From DATARH01 sp963847345 (lineage in GTDB: Bacteria; Pseudomonadota; Alphaproteobacteria; ATCC43930; CGMCC-115725): a stretch of 64,000 nt of DNA. Of the stretch, positions 47,089 through 56,603 are shown one piece after another. The DNA is taken from the NCBI GenBank assembly GCA_963847345.1, contig CAWJZU010000042.1:179635-243634 (forward strand), written 5' to 3'. How positions within the stretch are numbered: the stretch's first letter is position 1; each line of letters opens with the position of its first letter. The translations under genes and the position numbers were made by a program. The notes beneath the pieces were generated by a model. It worked only from the letters and a program-made list of their open reading frames with translations. It had not been told where the DNA came from and did no database searches.

Positions 47089-48729
47089 TCACGCGGCCTG
47101 CGGTCCGGGGCGACCGTCCTCAACGACGAAGCGGCGCAGCGTCGATACCGTGGTTTCGGGATCCCGGACGTCGGCGAGGGCGCGGAACGCGACTTCCAGC
47201 CGACCGGACCGCAGTTCGGCGATGGCATAGCCACGCTTGCGGCTGTCGAAGAAATGCACATGCGGGTTGTCGGCGAGCCATCCGGCGAATTTCTCGTAGG
47301 GAGGCCCGTTCGAGGTTACAGACGTGCCGACGAACTCCGAGGCGACGACCGGCGCGTTCGGATTGTCGAAATCCAGCTTCAAGTCATTGGCCCAAAAGGA
47401 GTGGATGTCGCCGCCGATGACGACCGGGTTGGCGAGGCGGGTCTCGGCGATCTGTCCCAGGAGTCGCTGTCGTGCCGCCGGATAGCCGTTCCAGTCCTCC
47501 GACCAATGCGAGACCTCGCCGCTTGGCAGCCGCTCCTTGAACTCGGCCATCAGCTGCCCCTGCGCGAGGATGTTCCAGCGCGCCGGCGCCCGCCGGAACT
47601 CGCGGTGTAGCCAGGCCTCCTGTCCCTTGCCGAGATAGGAGCGGCGCGGATCGAGGCGCTCCGGGCAGGCGGCGTCGATCAGCGCCTTGCCGCCGCCGCG
47701 CGGTGGAAAATCGCAGGCCAGCGGCGAGCGATACTGCCGTCCGTCGAGAACCAGGAACGTCGCGAGGTCGCCGAAATCGGCGCGATCGAACAGCGTCATG
47801 TCCGGCCCGCGCGGCCGCGCCCACAGCGGCAGCGGCATGTGCTCCCAATACGCCTGATACGCCGCCGCGCGACGCGCCAGGAATTCGGCCGGATTGTCGA
47901 AGTTCTGCGAGCGGTCGTCGGCGTAATCGTTATTTACCTCGTGGTCGTCCCAGGTTGCGAGACACGGGACGGCGGCATGCAGCGCCCGCAGGCCCGGATC
48001 GGTCTTGTATTGCGCATGCCGGTTGCGATAAGTGCGCAGGTCGGTTGCCTCGACTCCGTCGCTGTGTTCCCGCACCTTTCCTCGCCCGGCGACATACTCG
48101 TAGATGTAATCGCCGAGAAACAGGACGAGGTCAGGGTCCTCGGCCGCGAGATGGCGATACGCCGAGAAATACCCGAGTTCGTAATTCGCGCATGACGCAA
48201 AACCGAAACGCAGCCGGTCCACTACGGCCCCGCGCGCCGGCGCGGTACGCAGGCGGCCGGTCGGGCTCGCCACGCTGCCCACGATAAACCTGTACCAGTA
48301 CTCCCGCCCCGGTTCGAGGCCGCGGCATTCCGCATGCACCGAATGCGCGAAAGGCGGGTCGGCGTCTTCCGTGCCGCGCCGCACGACCTGCTGCATCCGC
48401 GGATCGGTGGCGACCTCCCAATCGACCGGCACGGCGGAGGGCGGCATGCCGCCGGGACGCTCCGGATCTTGTGACAGCGGTTCGGGGGCGAGCCGGGTCC
48501 ATAGCACCGCTCCGTCCGGGGTCGGATAGCCCGACGCCACGCCGAGCGTGAACGGGTCCTGCCGCTGCTGTCCCCATAACGGCCGGGCGCGGCCGGCGAG
48601 AAAAGCCGCCGCCGCCCCGGTCAGCAGCGCGCGGCGCGACAGGCTGCGGCGCGCAGCAGCCGCGGCTGCACTCTGTTGTCTGCGTTGGACGGGATCACGA
48701 TTACCCTGCCTGTGTTCTTCCGCGTTCAC
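47089..48729 (-). CDS. Alkaline phosphatase D (PhoD-like), Tat-exported
   Basis: 546 residues. SRRALLTGAAAAFLAG is a Tat signal after a basic N-terminus. The PhoD N-terminal beta domain (FTLGVASGYPTPDGAVLWTRLAP) is followed by the metallophosphatase: FASCANYELGYFSAYRHLA, LGDYIYEY, TWDDHEVNNDYADD and VIGGDIHSFWAN, which supply the Fe/Ca ligands. It hydrolyses phosphodiesters and monoesters in the periplasm; PhoD genes are commonly under phosphate control, but no Pho box was identified here. Confidence 0.9.
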   Translation of the reverse strand: MNAEEHRQGNRDPVQRRQQSAAAAAARRSLSRRALLTGAAAAFLAGRARPLWGQQRQDPFTLGVASGYPTPDGAVLWTRLAPEPLSQDPERPGGMPPSAVPVDWEVATDPRMQQVVRRGTEDADPPFAHSVHAECRGLEPGREYWYRFIVGSVASPTGRLRTAPARGAVVDRLRFGFASCANYELGYFSAYRHLAAEDPDLVLFLGDYIYEYVAGRGKVREHSDGVEATDLRTYRNRHAQYKTDPGLRALHAAVPCLATWDDHEVNNDYADDRSQNFDNPAEFLARRAAAYQAYWEHMPLPLWARPRGPDMTLFDRADFGDLATFLVLDGRQYRSPLACDFPPRGGGKALIDAACPERLDPRRSYLGKGQEAWLHREFRRAPARWNILAQGQLMAEFKERLPSGEVSHWSEDWNGYPAARQRLLGQIAETRLANPVVIGGDIHSFWANDLKLDFDNPNAPVVASEFVGTSVTSNGPPYEKFAGWLADNPHVHFFDSRKRGYAIAELRSGRLEVAFRALADVRDPETTVSTLRRFVVEDGRPGPQAA

Positions 48730-49413
48730 GTGTCCGCCGCGAGGTAGCGGCCGTTCCGTTTATTCCATAATACGATGCGGTCGGGATCGTCGTCAGTCCT
48801 GCCAACAGATACCGGCATTTCGGACGGCCACAAACCGCACTTCGGCGGTACCATGTGGTTACCGGGCCAGCCGCTTTGACGGTCCCCGGCGCTGTAGCGG
48901 TGCAACCTTCGGTTGTCGCGGCCGAAGGCGTTTGCTGAATCTGCAAGGAATCTGCAGCAAATTCTCGCGCTTCGGTTGCAGGACCTCCTGCAAGCCCCTG
49001 AAATGCCGGTCTTTATTGGGAAGGACCGGTCCGGCATTCCGGCTCGTTTGCAGCCAAAATCAGCGACGACCCATCTCTATGCGCGCAGTGCTTTAAACCG
49101 GAGCATAATGGATTGCGAATATGGCTAATTTAGCGGCGAGTTCCGCGACAGGGCGCGATAACGCGAGCCGTTGGGCTGCCGCGGAGCAAGAAAGCCGGCA
49201 GCGTCGGCTAAAACACGTTCGCTCGCGTGCGGCGGACCGGCAAAGGTCTGCATCTCGTCGATGCTGCGCGCATGCACGTCATACGGATCGGCGGTTCGAT
49301 ACACGTGCTTGTCCGAAGGTTGATCGAAGGTATGCTCGCCGGGTTGGGAGAGACCGGCGCGAACCACCGCGCCGCTGTTCTCCCGTTCGGGGCTGGGTTG
49401 TTTGGAGCATGAG
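48730..49413. other. Non-coding region with strong inverted repeats
   Basis: 684 bp between phoD-like (minus) and the CoA-transferase pair (plus). It contains TTGCAGGA-CC-TCCTGCAA (48976-48993) and AATGCCGG...CCGGCATT (49002-49038, 21-nt loop). Frames on either strand over 49120-49410 show protein-like pieces (YRTADPYDVHARSIDEMQTF on the minus strand) but no start, stop or family I can name, so they may be a decayed gene. The promoter for the CoA-transferase genes should lie here. Confidence 0.4.
48976..49038. repeat. Two adjacent perfect hairpins
   Basis: An 8-bp perfect inverted repeat around CC (48976-48993) is followed nine bases later by an 8-bp perfect inverted repeat around a 21-nt loop that itself contains ACCGGT (49002-49038). 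The pair may be a terminator region or a short palindromic repeat insertion. Confidence 0.45.
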
Positions 49414-50739
49414 ATGGATCGACCGCGGGCGCTCGAGAACATCCGCGTGGTCGATTTTACCTGGGTGCGGGCCGGGCCGTGGGCGACGCGCTGGCTCGGC
49501 GCGTTCGGCGCCGAGATCATCAAGATCGAGTGGCCGGAGAACGAGCGCGGCCGGCTGCCCAGCACCACGACGCCGCAGGATGTCGAGGTCAACCTCAACA
49601 CTTCCGGGAACTTCAACGATACCAATGTCAACAAGAAGAGCCTGACACTCAACGTGCGCAGCGCGAAAGGGCTGGAGATCGCGAAAAAGCTGATCGCCGT
49701 CTCCGACATCGTGATCGAGAATTTCAGCTCGCGCGTGCTGCGGAATTGGGGCCTCGGCTATGACGTGCTGCGCGGCATCAAACCGGACATCGTCTACGTG
49801 TCGATGTCGGGTTACGGCCACACCGGCCGGCATCACCACTACACGACGTTCGGCCCGGTGGCGCAGGCGGTGTCGGGGCTGACACACCTCTCAGGGCTGC
49901 CGGACCAGCCGCCGGCCGGCTGGGGCTGGTCGTATATGGACGATACCGGCGGGCTGTACGGCGCGATGTGCGCGCTGAGCGGTCTTCACCATCGCAACGT
50001 GACCGGGCAAGGCCAGCACATCGACCTGTCGCAGATGGTTGCAAGCGTGCCGCTCAACGGTCCCGCGCTGCTCGACTTCACCGTCAACGGACGCGGCTCG
50101 CGGCGGGCGGGTTTTCCTCCCGGCAACCGCGCGCACTGGCCCGGCACGCCTGTCGTGAACAACTACCGCGGCCCGACCGTGGCGCCGCATAACGCCTATC
50201 GCACCGATCCCGGCGGCTACAACGACTGGTGCGTGATCGTCTGTCACTCCGACGACGAATGGCGGCGCCTGGTCGATGTGATGGGCGCTCCCGCATGGGC
50301 GGCCTCACAGAAATTCGCGACCGTCGCCGGACGTTTGGAGCACCAGGAGGAACTTGACAGCGGGATCGAGGCGTGGACGCAAACGCTCGGGAAATACGAA
50401 GTGACGGAGCGTTGCCAGAAAGCGGGGGTGCGGGCGCTGCCGGTGCAGAGCGCCGCGGATCGGGTCGAACATGATCCGCAATTGCGGTATCGCGAGATGT
50501 ATCTGCCGGTGGAGCATCCGGCACTCGGAGCGCGTAAGGTGCAGAATGCCCCGTTCAAGCTGTCGCAAACTCCGGCGTTCAACCACCTGCCGAGTCCGCT
50601 GATCGGTCAGCACACGAAGGAGATCGTCGAGGGCCTGCTCGGCTATGGTCGTGACGAGCTGCGCGCCGGCTTCGCCGACGGCACTTTCTGGCCGCCCAAG
50701 CGGGAACGCTTTCCGTACATGGAGGAGATGCTGCGGTGA
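49414..50739 (+). CDS. CaiB/BaiF family CoA-transferase, subunit 1
   Basis: 441 residues from ATG 49414 (GGAGCATGAG upstream; a TTG twelve bases earlier is less likely). RVVDFTWVRAGPWATRWLGAFGAEIIKIE is the class III CoA-transferase start; NKKSLTLNVRSAKGLEIAKKL and VSMSGYG follow. YMDDTGGLYGAMCAL aligns with the family segment holding the catalytic Asp that forms the acyl anhydride/CoA thioester. It overlaps the next CoA-transferase gene by four bases (GTGA). The acyl substrate is unknown. Confidence 0.87.
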   Translation: MDRPRALENIRVVDFTWVRAGPWATRWLGAFGAEIIKIEWPENERGRLPSTTTPQDVEVNLNTSGNFNDTNVNKKSLTLNVRSAKGLEIAKKLIAVSDIVIENFSSRVLRNWGLGYDVLRGIKPDIVYVSMSGYGHTGRHHHYTTFGPVAQAVSGLTHLSGLPDQPPAGWGWSYMDDTGGLYGAMCALSGLHHRNVTGQGQHIDLSQMVASVPLNGPALLDFTVNGRGSRRAGFPPGNRAHWPGTPVVNNYRGPTVAPHNAYRTDPGGYNDWCVIVCHSDDEWRRLVDVMGAPAWAASQKFATVAGRLEHQEELDSGIEAWTQTLGKYEVTERCQKAGVRALPVQSAADRVEHDPQLRYREMYLPVEHPALGARKVQNAPFKLSQTPAFNHLPSPLIGQHTKEIVEGLLGYGRDELRAGFADGTFWPPKRERFPYMEEMLR

Positions 50740-52010
50740 GCGACGGCCATCATCTTCCGGGGCATCTTCCGGGGCCGTTCACGGGTCTGCGGGTCCTCGA
50801 ACTGGCTGACGAAACGGGACAGTTCTGCGGCAAGCTGCTCGGGGATCTCGGGACCGATGTCGTCAAGGTCGAACCGCCGGGCGGCGAACCGTGCCGCAAT
50901 ATCGGGCCGTTTCTCGACGACATCCCGCATCCCGAGCGCAGCCTGTCGTTCTGGTACTACAACACGTCGAAGCGCGGCATTACGCTGAACCTTCAGACCG
51001 CCGACGGCCGTGCTCTATTCCGGCGCCTCGCGGCGACAGCGGATGTCATCGTCGAAACCTTCCCTCCGGGGTTCCTGGCGTCTCTTGGGCTCGGTTACGA
51101 TGCTCTGCGCGATGGCAACCCCGGTCTGATCCACTGCGCGCTGACCCCGTTCGGCCAGACCGGCCCATGGCGGGATTATCTGTCGAGCGACCTGCTGCAC
51201 ATGGCCGCCGGCGGCGAGATGGCATCGAGCGGCTATGACGAGGCGGACGTGCCCGGCGCCCCACCGATCGCTCCCGGCGGCGGCAACGCGTGGGCGATGG
51301 GCTGCCATTTCGCGGCAATCGCGATGATGGCCGCTCTGGTCCACCGAACCGTCACCGGCGACGGCCAATATATCGACGCGTCGATCCACGAGGCCTGCGC
51401 GCTGACCACCGAATCGGCAATCGCCAATTACGTCTATCGCGGCGAGGTGCTGCAACGCCATACCGGCCGTCACCATGCCGCCGGTCCCTCCCCGCGCACC
51501 CAGTTCCGCGCCAAGGACGGCGCCTATGTCTGCGCGCTGGTCGGCGGCCGGCTCAACCCGAGATACATTCGCGAACTGGCCGATCTGCTCGACAGCTACG
51601 GCATGGCGGGTGATCTGAAGGACCCTAAATATCAGGACCCGGCGGTCATTGCGGCGAACAGCTCGCACATCATCGACGATCTGGTCGCCGGCTTTATCGC
51701 CAGTCTGCCGGCCGAAGAGGTCTATCACGCCGCCCAGCAGCGCGGCTTCACCTGGGGTGCGGTTCGCCCGGCCGAGGCGCTGCTCGACGACCCGCATCTG
51801 CACGATCGCGGCTTCTGGAAGACCGTCGAGCACCCGGAACTTGGGCGCACATTCACCTATCCCGGCGAGGCCGCGATCTACAGCGGTTCGCCCTGGCGCA
51901 TCTCCCGGCGAGCCCCGCTGATCGGCGAACACAACAGCGAGATCTACTGCGAGGAACTGGGTCTGTCCCGCGGCGAGCTTGGCGTCCTGGCCGAAAACCG
52001 CGTGATCTAG
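50736..52010 (+). CDS. CaiB/BaiF family CoA-transferase, subunit 2
   Basis: A GTG start at 50736, inside the previous stop, gives 424 residues. LRVLELADETGQFCGKLLGDLGTDVVKVEPPGG is the family start; NTSKRGITLNLQTADGRALF and GLGYDALRDGNPGLIHCALTPFGQTGP follow. At the place where the catalytic Asp is expected the sequence is APGGGNAWAMGCHFAAIA, with no Asp. This suggests a non-catalytic subunit paired with the upstream gene, as in BbsE/BbsF succinyl-CoA:benzylsuccinate transferase (inference). Confidence 0.85.
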   Translation: MSDGHHLPGHLPGPFTGLRVLELADETGQFCGKLLGDLGTDVVKVEPPGGEPCRNIGPFLDDIPHPERSLSFWYYNTSKRGITLNLQTADGRALFRRLAATADVIVETFPPGFLASLGLGYDALRDGNPGLIHCALTPFGQTGPWRDYLSSDLLHMAAGGEMASSGYDEADVPGAPPIAPGGGNAWAMGCHFAAIAMMAALVHRTVTGDGQYIDASIHEACALTTESAIANYVYRGEVLQRHTGRHHAAGPSPRTQFRAKDGAYVCALVGGRLNPRYIRELADLLDSYGMAGDLKDPKYQDPAVIAANSSHIIDDLVAGFIASLPAEEVYHAAQQRGFTWGAVRPAEALLDDPHLHDRGFWKTVEHPELGRTFTYPGEAAIYSGSPWRISRRAPLIGEHNSEIYCEELGLSRGELGVLAENRVI

Positions 52011-52076
52011 AGAGAGGAGCGGCGCCGCCGGAGGGCTCGCGGTCCGGCCGGAGACGCCCGGGTAGAGAATGCCGGG

Positions 52077-53747
52077 TCAGCGCGAGAACATCGTCCGCGG
52101 CGGACGCGCCAACGGCATCAGCATCACGCCGACAACGAAAACCATCCCGATCAGCATCAGCGCATCGCTGTAAGACAGAACCAGCGCCTCGCGCTGCACC
52201 ACGCCGGCAAGGAGCTTCAACGCGGCCTGTGCCGGATCGCCGGACAGCATCGTTTCGAGCCGCCCGCTCTGAGTCTCGAGGAATTGCTGCACGACCGGTC
52301 GTGCCGGGTTGATATCCTCGATCAGCCGGTTCCAGTGGAAATGCAGCCGGTCGTTCATGACCGTGCCGATTGTTGCCAAACCGAGCGCGCCGCCAAGTTC
52401 GCGGGTCAGATTATACAGCCCGGCGGCGTTCTTGAGCTTGTCGGGCGGCACCGTGCCGAGCGCAATCATGTTGGCCGGCAGATAGCAGAACATCAGTGCT
52501 ATCCCGCGCAGCGCCTGCGGCGCGAACAGCTCCCAGAACCCGGTCTGGTTCGTCAGGGCCATCGCGGTCAGATACATAGACACCGCGAACAGCGACAGCC
52601 CGATCCCCAGCATGATGCGCAAATCGAGCCGCCGCGCAATCTGCGTGCTGAATGGCGACAGCATCATCATGAACAACCCGGCGACGACGACCGTCAGACC
52701 GATCTGCATGCTGCTGTAGCCGCGAACCTGGGCCAGAAACAGCGGCACGAGATAGGTCGTGCCGTACATCCCGATCCCGATCAGGAACGTATAGAAAGAG
52801 CCGAGCGCGAAGTTGCGATTGGCAAAAGCGCGCAGATCGACGATCGGCTGGCGGTATGTCAGGACCCGCCAGAAGAAGAACACCGATGCGACCGCCGAGA
52901 TGAGGACGGCGTTGCGGATCGAACCGTCGTCGAGCCAGCCCCAGCGCGGGCCCTCTTCGAGCGCGTATTGCAGGCAGCCGAGAAACGCGGCCATCAGCAC
53001 GAGCCCGATCACGTCGAAATCGCGCAGCAGAGAATAATCCGGCTTGTCGATGTCGATCGTCGCCCATACTACGGCGGCGACCAGCAGGCCGGGCGCGATG
53101 TTGACCAGAAACAACCAATGCCACGAGAAGGTCTCGGTCAGAAATCCGCCGATCGTCGGCCCCAATGTCGATGACAGGTTCAGGATGATCGAGATCATCA
53201 CCAGCATCGTCGGCAGCTTCGCCCCGCGAAACCGGGTGTAAACCACCGGAAATACCGACGGCGTGATCGCGCCCGCGGAGAAGCCCTGCATCGCCCGGTA
53301 GAGGATCATCTGGTTGAGGTTGGTTGCCGTGGCGCACAACACGCTGGCGATCGTGAAGCCGAGCGCCGCGATGACGAACGTGACGCGGGTCGACAGCAGC
53401 CGCGACAGCGTCCCGGAAAACGGGACCATCACGACGGCGGCGATCAAGTAGGCGCTCTGCACCCAGGCGATCTCGTCGGAGCTGGCCGACAGCCCGCCCT
53501 GGATCTGCGTCAGCGAGCTGGAGACGATCTGCACGTCCATGATCGCCAGGAACAGACCCGTGACCATCGCGAGCACGCCGGCCCAGTCGCGCCAGGTCGG
53601 CTGGTAGTCGGCTCCGGCCGGCTGTGCGGCGGGGGGCGGCCCGGTCGGTGCGGCCCGGCGCGGTGGCGCGGCGCTGGCGGGTGCTGCGGGAAGCGCCCCT
53701 TGCGGCGGCCGGACCCGGCGCAGCGTCAGGCTGCCGCTCCAGCTCAT
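52077..53747 (-). CDS. DHA2 MFS efflux transporter (EmrB-like)
   Basis: 556 residues; an unusual proline/alanine-rich N-terminal tail of about 50 residues precedes the first helix. FLAIMDVQIVSSSLTQIQGGL is the DHA2 helix-1 motif, then GTLSRLLSTRVTF (motif A-like) and LGPTIGGFLTETFSWHWLFLVNI. The C-terminus has the ALVLSYSDALMLIGMVFVV helix typical of EmrB. Its start overlaps the stop of the membrane-fusion protein gene by four bases, so the two form an EmrAB-type tripartite pump operon. Confidence 0.9.
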   Translation of the reverse strand: MSWSGSLTLRRVRPPQGALPAAPASAAPPRRAAPTGPPPAAQPAGADYQPTWRDWAGVLAMVTGLFLAIMDVQIVSSSLTQIQGGLSASSDEIAWVQSAYLIAAVVMVPFSGTLSRLLSTRVTFVIAALGFTIASVLCATATNLNQMILYRAMQGFSAGAITPSVFPVVYTRFRGAKLPTMLVMISIILNLSSTLGPTIGGFLTETFSWHWLFLVNIAPGLLVAAVVWATIDIDKPDYSLLRDFDVIGLVLMAAFLGCLQYALEEGPRWGWLDDGSIRNAVLISAVASVFFFWRVLTYRQPIVDLRAFANRNFALGSFYTFLIGIGMYGTTYLVPLFLAQVRGYSSMQIGLTVVVAGLFMMMLSPFSTQIARRLDLRIMLGIGLSLFAVSMYLTAMALTNQTGFWELFAPQALRGIALMFCYLPANMIALGTVPPDKLKNAAGLYNLTRELGGALGLATIGTVMNDRLHFHWNRLIEDINPARPVVQQFLETQSGRLETMLSGDPAQAALKLLAGVVQREALVLSYSDALMLIGMVFVVGVMLMPLARPPRTMFSR

Positions 53748-54827
53748 CGGCCGCGCTCCCCGGCTTCGGCCGCGGCGGCTGCGGCGGTGGTGCCGGCGTG
53801 CGCCTCGCGGCGCGTATCGACGCTCACGGTCACCGAGAGCCCGGGGCGCAGCCTCTGGATCAGCGGCGTGTCCGCCGGCAGCGCGATACGCACCGGGACG
53901 CGTTGTACGATCTTGGTGAAGTTTCCGGTTGCGTTGTCGGGCGGCAGCAGACTGAACTGCGCGCCGCTGGCCGGCGAAAAGCTCTCGATCGTGCCGGTAA
54001 CGTGCTCTCCGGGATACGCGTCCACGGCGATTTCGGCCGGCTGTCCCGGCCGCATATGGGTCAGCTGTGTTTCCTTGAAGTTCGCGGTCACATAAACGTA
54101 TGGCAGCGGCACCAGCGCGGCGAGTTGCGTCCCCGGTTTGACGTATTGCCCGACCCGCGCGGCGCGGTTGCCGACGACGCCGGCGAACGGCGCCCGGATG
54201 ACCGTGTTGTCGAGGTCGTTGCGCGCCAGGACGAGGCTCGCTCGGGCCTGGGCCAACCGCCCCTCCTCCTCGCCCTTCTGCGATTGCAGCACCGTGAGCT
54301 GATTGCGCTCGGCCGAAAGAGCGGCGCGGGCCTTGTCGAGCGCGGCCTCCGCCTTGCGGGAATCCGCATCAGCGCTCTCGAAGCGCTGCCGGCTGGCGAA
54401 GTCGCTCGAGGCGAGAGCGGCGTACCGGCGCCGATCAAGTCGGGTGCGCTCGAGATCGACCTCGGCCGCGGTCACGGCGGCCTCCGCCTGCCCGATCATC
54501 GCCCGCTGGAAATCGAGGCGATTGGAATAAGTCGTGACAGTCGCCTCGGCGGTCGCGACCGCGGCCTCGGCCTGCGCCGCCTTTGCCGCGAAATCGCGTT
54601 CGTCGATGACGAACATGACATCGCCGGCGGCGACCGACTGGTTGTCGCGGACGCGGACCTGCTCAATATAGCCGTCGATTTTCGGACTGATGACGCTGGT
54701 ATCGGCATGCACGTAGGCATCGTCAGTCGAACTCGATAAAGCGCCATTCGGTCCACCAATACCAGCCTGCCCCGCCGCCCATCGCCGCCAGGATCGCGAT
54801 CACAAGGAAAAATGCGGCGTTTCGCAT
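53744..54827 (-). pseudogene. HlyD-type membrane fusion protein (EmrA-like), one-base frameshift after the membrane helix
   Basis: ATG 54827 opens MRNAAFFLVIAILAAMGGGAGWYWW, the membrane anchor, then runs into TGA after RFIEFD. One extra T near 54731 is responsible: without it the frame reads on into DDAYVHADTSVISPKIDGYIEQV, the lipoyl half-motif of EmrA. Also present are a long coiled-coil hairpin (about 90-190) and TVIRAPFAGVVGNRAARVGQYV. Without the extra T the protein is about 360 residues. From the internal ATG 54712 a soluble 322-residue protein is still readable. It would link EmrB to an outer-membrane channel. Confidence 0.85.
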
Positions 54828-54852
54828 TGGAACAGAGGGCGACCGCGACTGG

Positions 54853-54867
54853 ACTGAACCGTTCAGT
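54853..54867. promoter_or_regulatory. Palindromic operator for the divergent TetR regulator
   Basis: ACTGAAC-C-GTTCAGT is a perfect 7-bp inverted repeat around one base, in the 105-bp gap between the emrA-like start (54827) and the TetR start (54933); a further half-site TTCAGTC follows. TetR proteins guarding emrAB pumps commonly bind such ACTGAAC/GTTCAGT palindromes, so binding here should repress both genes. Confidence 0.7.
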
Positions 54868-54932
54868 TCAGTCTAGTATTTCAGCGCTTCGCCGCCAACA
54901 AGTTCGATGCGCCCGGCGCACAGCGAGCCAGC

Positions 54933-55598
54933 ATGAACGCGTCATCCGATGCGGATACTCGGGACGAGCCGCGCGGCAAGGCCGAGGCGGTCCTCGCCGC
55001 CGCCGAACGCGCCTTTCTCGCCGCCGGCTTCGGCGCGGTCACGATGGATGCCGTTGCCCGCGCGGCCGGTGTCTCGAAGGCGACTGTCTATGCTCATTAC
55101 GGCGGCAAGGAGGCTCTGTTCGGCGCCGTCGTCGCCCGCCTCAGCGAGCGTCGGTTTCATTCATTTTCTGTGGAGGCGCTCGATCCACTCGAGATCGAGG
55201 CGTCGCTGATGGCGATCGCCACGCAGTTTCTCGAACTCGTGCTGTCGCCCGAGGCGATCGCGCTTAACCGCATCATCATCGCCGAAGTGATCCGGTTTCC
55301 GGCACTCGGCGAAGTGTTTTGGAGCGCCGGACCGGAGCGCACAAGGGTACAGATCGAAAGGTTTCTTCGCCGCGCCGCCGCGGCCGGGTCGCTCGCCATC
55401 GCCAACCCGCGCCTCGCCGCCGAACAGTTCATCGCGCTGGCGCGCGGCGAAATCCACCTGCGCAGCCTATTGCGGCTTGAAGACTCCGGCGACCCCGCGG
55501 TGCTGAAAGTTGCGGCGGAACGCGCCGTCTCCGCCTTCCTGCGAGCCTTCGCGCCACCCGAGGCCGAGCAGTGCAATGCCCCGGGTGGGGAGTGCTGA
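54933..55598 (+). CDS. TetR family repressor of the EmrAB-like pump
   Basis: 221 residues. The helix-turn-helix AVTMDAVARAAGVSKATVYAHYGGKEALFGAVV lies at about 37-70. The ligand domain (LELVLSPEAIALNRIIIAE, FIALARGEIHLRSLLRL) is of the AefR/TetR_C type often paired with efflux pumps. It is divergent from the emrA-like gene with a clear palindrome between them. The product should sense the pump substrate. Confidence 0.88.
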   Translation: MNASSDADTRDEPRGKAEAVLAAAERAFLAAGFGAVTMDAVARAAGVSKATVYAHYGGKEALFGAVVARLSERRFHSFSVEALDPLEIEASLMAIATQFLELVLSPEAIALNRIIIAEVIRFPALGEVFWSAGPERTRVQIERFLRRAAAAGSLAIANPRLAAEQFIALARGEIHLRSLLRLEDSGDPAVLKVAAERAVSAFLRAFAPPEAEQCNAPGGEC

Positions 55599-56064
55599 TG
55601 TTTCCGGTGCGTGCGGTTCCAGACGCAGACGCTGCGGAACACTTCATGTACCCAACGGTCCGGAAAGAACACGCCAATTGCTCAAGCCGCTACAATTTGA
55701 CGATGTTGGCCGAAATCGGCGCTGAACGGGCTTGTTTCCAGAACGCCCATGGAGTTGGGTTAGGCCTGATGGACTGTTTTCGGGACCAATCCCTCTCAGA
55801 TTTTTCGGCGTCTTTCATGATCGGTCAGAAACAGAAAGCGACCATTTTAGCGCCGATGTGGTTAGCCCCGAAATCTCGCGATGCAGCCCAACTCGCCGGC
55901 GTCGCACCATCGTGAAGGGCGCCCGTCCCCCCAGCTGAGAGCCTCGCGGGGGAGCACGGCAATCTAGCCGCGGCCGACGCGGTATGGTATCGGGGGCCCG
56001 CCAGCAACATCTCTTCGAGCGCCTACAGCGAGATTAGGGGGAGGCTGGGCAATCGAGTCATTGG
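55599..56064. other. Region between tetR and the tRNA remnant, no gene recognised
   Basis: 466 bp with lower GC than the flank. Short frames exist but none has similarity that I recognise or a convincing start. It forms the chromosomal side of the tRNA-Arg remnant at 56065. Confidence 0.4.
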
Positions 56065-56103
56065 GTCCCCGTAGCTCAGCCGGATAGAGCATCGGTTTCC
56101 TAA
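56065..56103 (+). tRNA. tRNA-Arg(CCT), 5' half only (cut after the anticodon loop)
   Basis: GTCCCCG (acceptor strand), TA, GCTC-AGCCGGATA-GAGC (D arm, perfect stem), A, TCGGT (anticodon stem 5' strand), TTCCTAA (anticodon loop with CCT). The next bases should be ACCGA to close the stem but are TTCGG, and no variable loop, T arm or acceptor 3' strand follows. The break is exactly at the 3' edge of the anticodon loop, a classic tyrosine-integrase crossover site, and an integrase remnant follows 500 bp on. Confidence 0.8.
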
Positions 56104-56603
56104 TTCGGCGACGTGCCTGTCGGTCAATCTCTGTTCGTACCGCAGAAGCCCAGTTGGTTTGCGCTTTGGCAGCCCAGAAATGTTCTCCGTCCTTATTAAT
56201 CCCGCCTCATGCTACCGAGTTGGGTAGCAATTTCGGTAGCAAGGGTACGCGAAAGGTTCTCGTCCCGGATCGACAGCATAGCGGGCGAAATGTCTTCGCG
56301 CATCGCACGACCGCTGGCGCCGGCGCTGTCGCTGTACTCGCTTTGAACTCGTCGCCATCAGATCGCGCCTCCGGTACCGTGGCGTCAGTTCCACGATGGA
56401 AGCCGCCAGCCAAGTTCCCATATTGTTCTCACCGTGCTGCAAACCGCGAGCGCGCCAAGCGAGTAGCGAGGAAATCAAAGGATGTGCGGTCAACATTATC
56501 CAGCCGTCTGGGTATCCTCACTTTCGACCTGATCGGCTGGCGAGTGGTAGCTATGTGGTAGCTGTGGCGCCCCTCAGGTTTGCTCTAATGATCGAGGACG
56601 GTC
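56104..56603. other. Region between the tRNA remnant and the integrase remnant
   Basis: 500 bp of moderate GC with no recognised gene. It includes two nearby GGTAGCAA words (about 56222-56243). In an intact island this stretch would be the space between attL and the integrase gene. Confidence 0.4.

Noticed and set aside
49125..49709. A minus-strand frame of 194 codons overlapping the first CoA-transferase
   Set aside because: Its upstream half is an antisense shadow of a well-supported gene; only a short protein-like piece remains and no family could be named.
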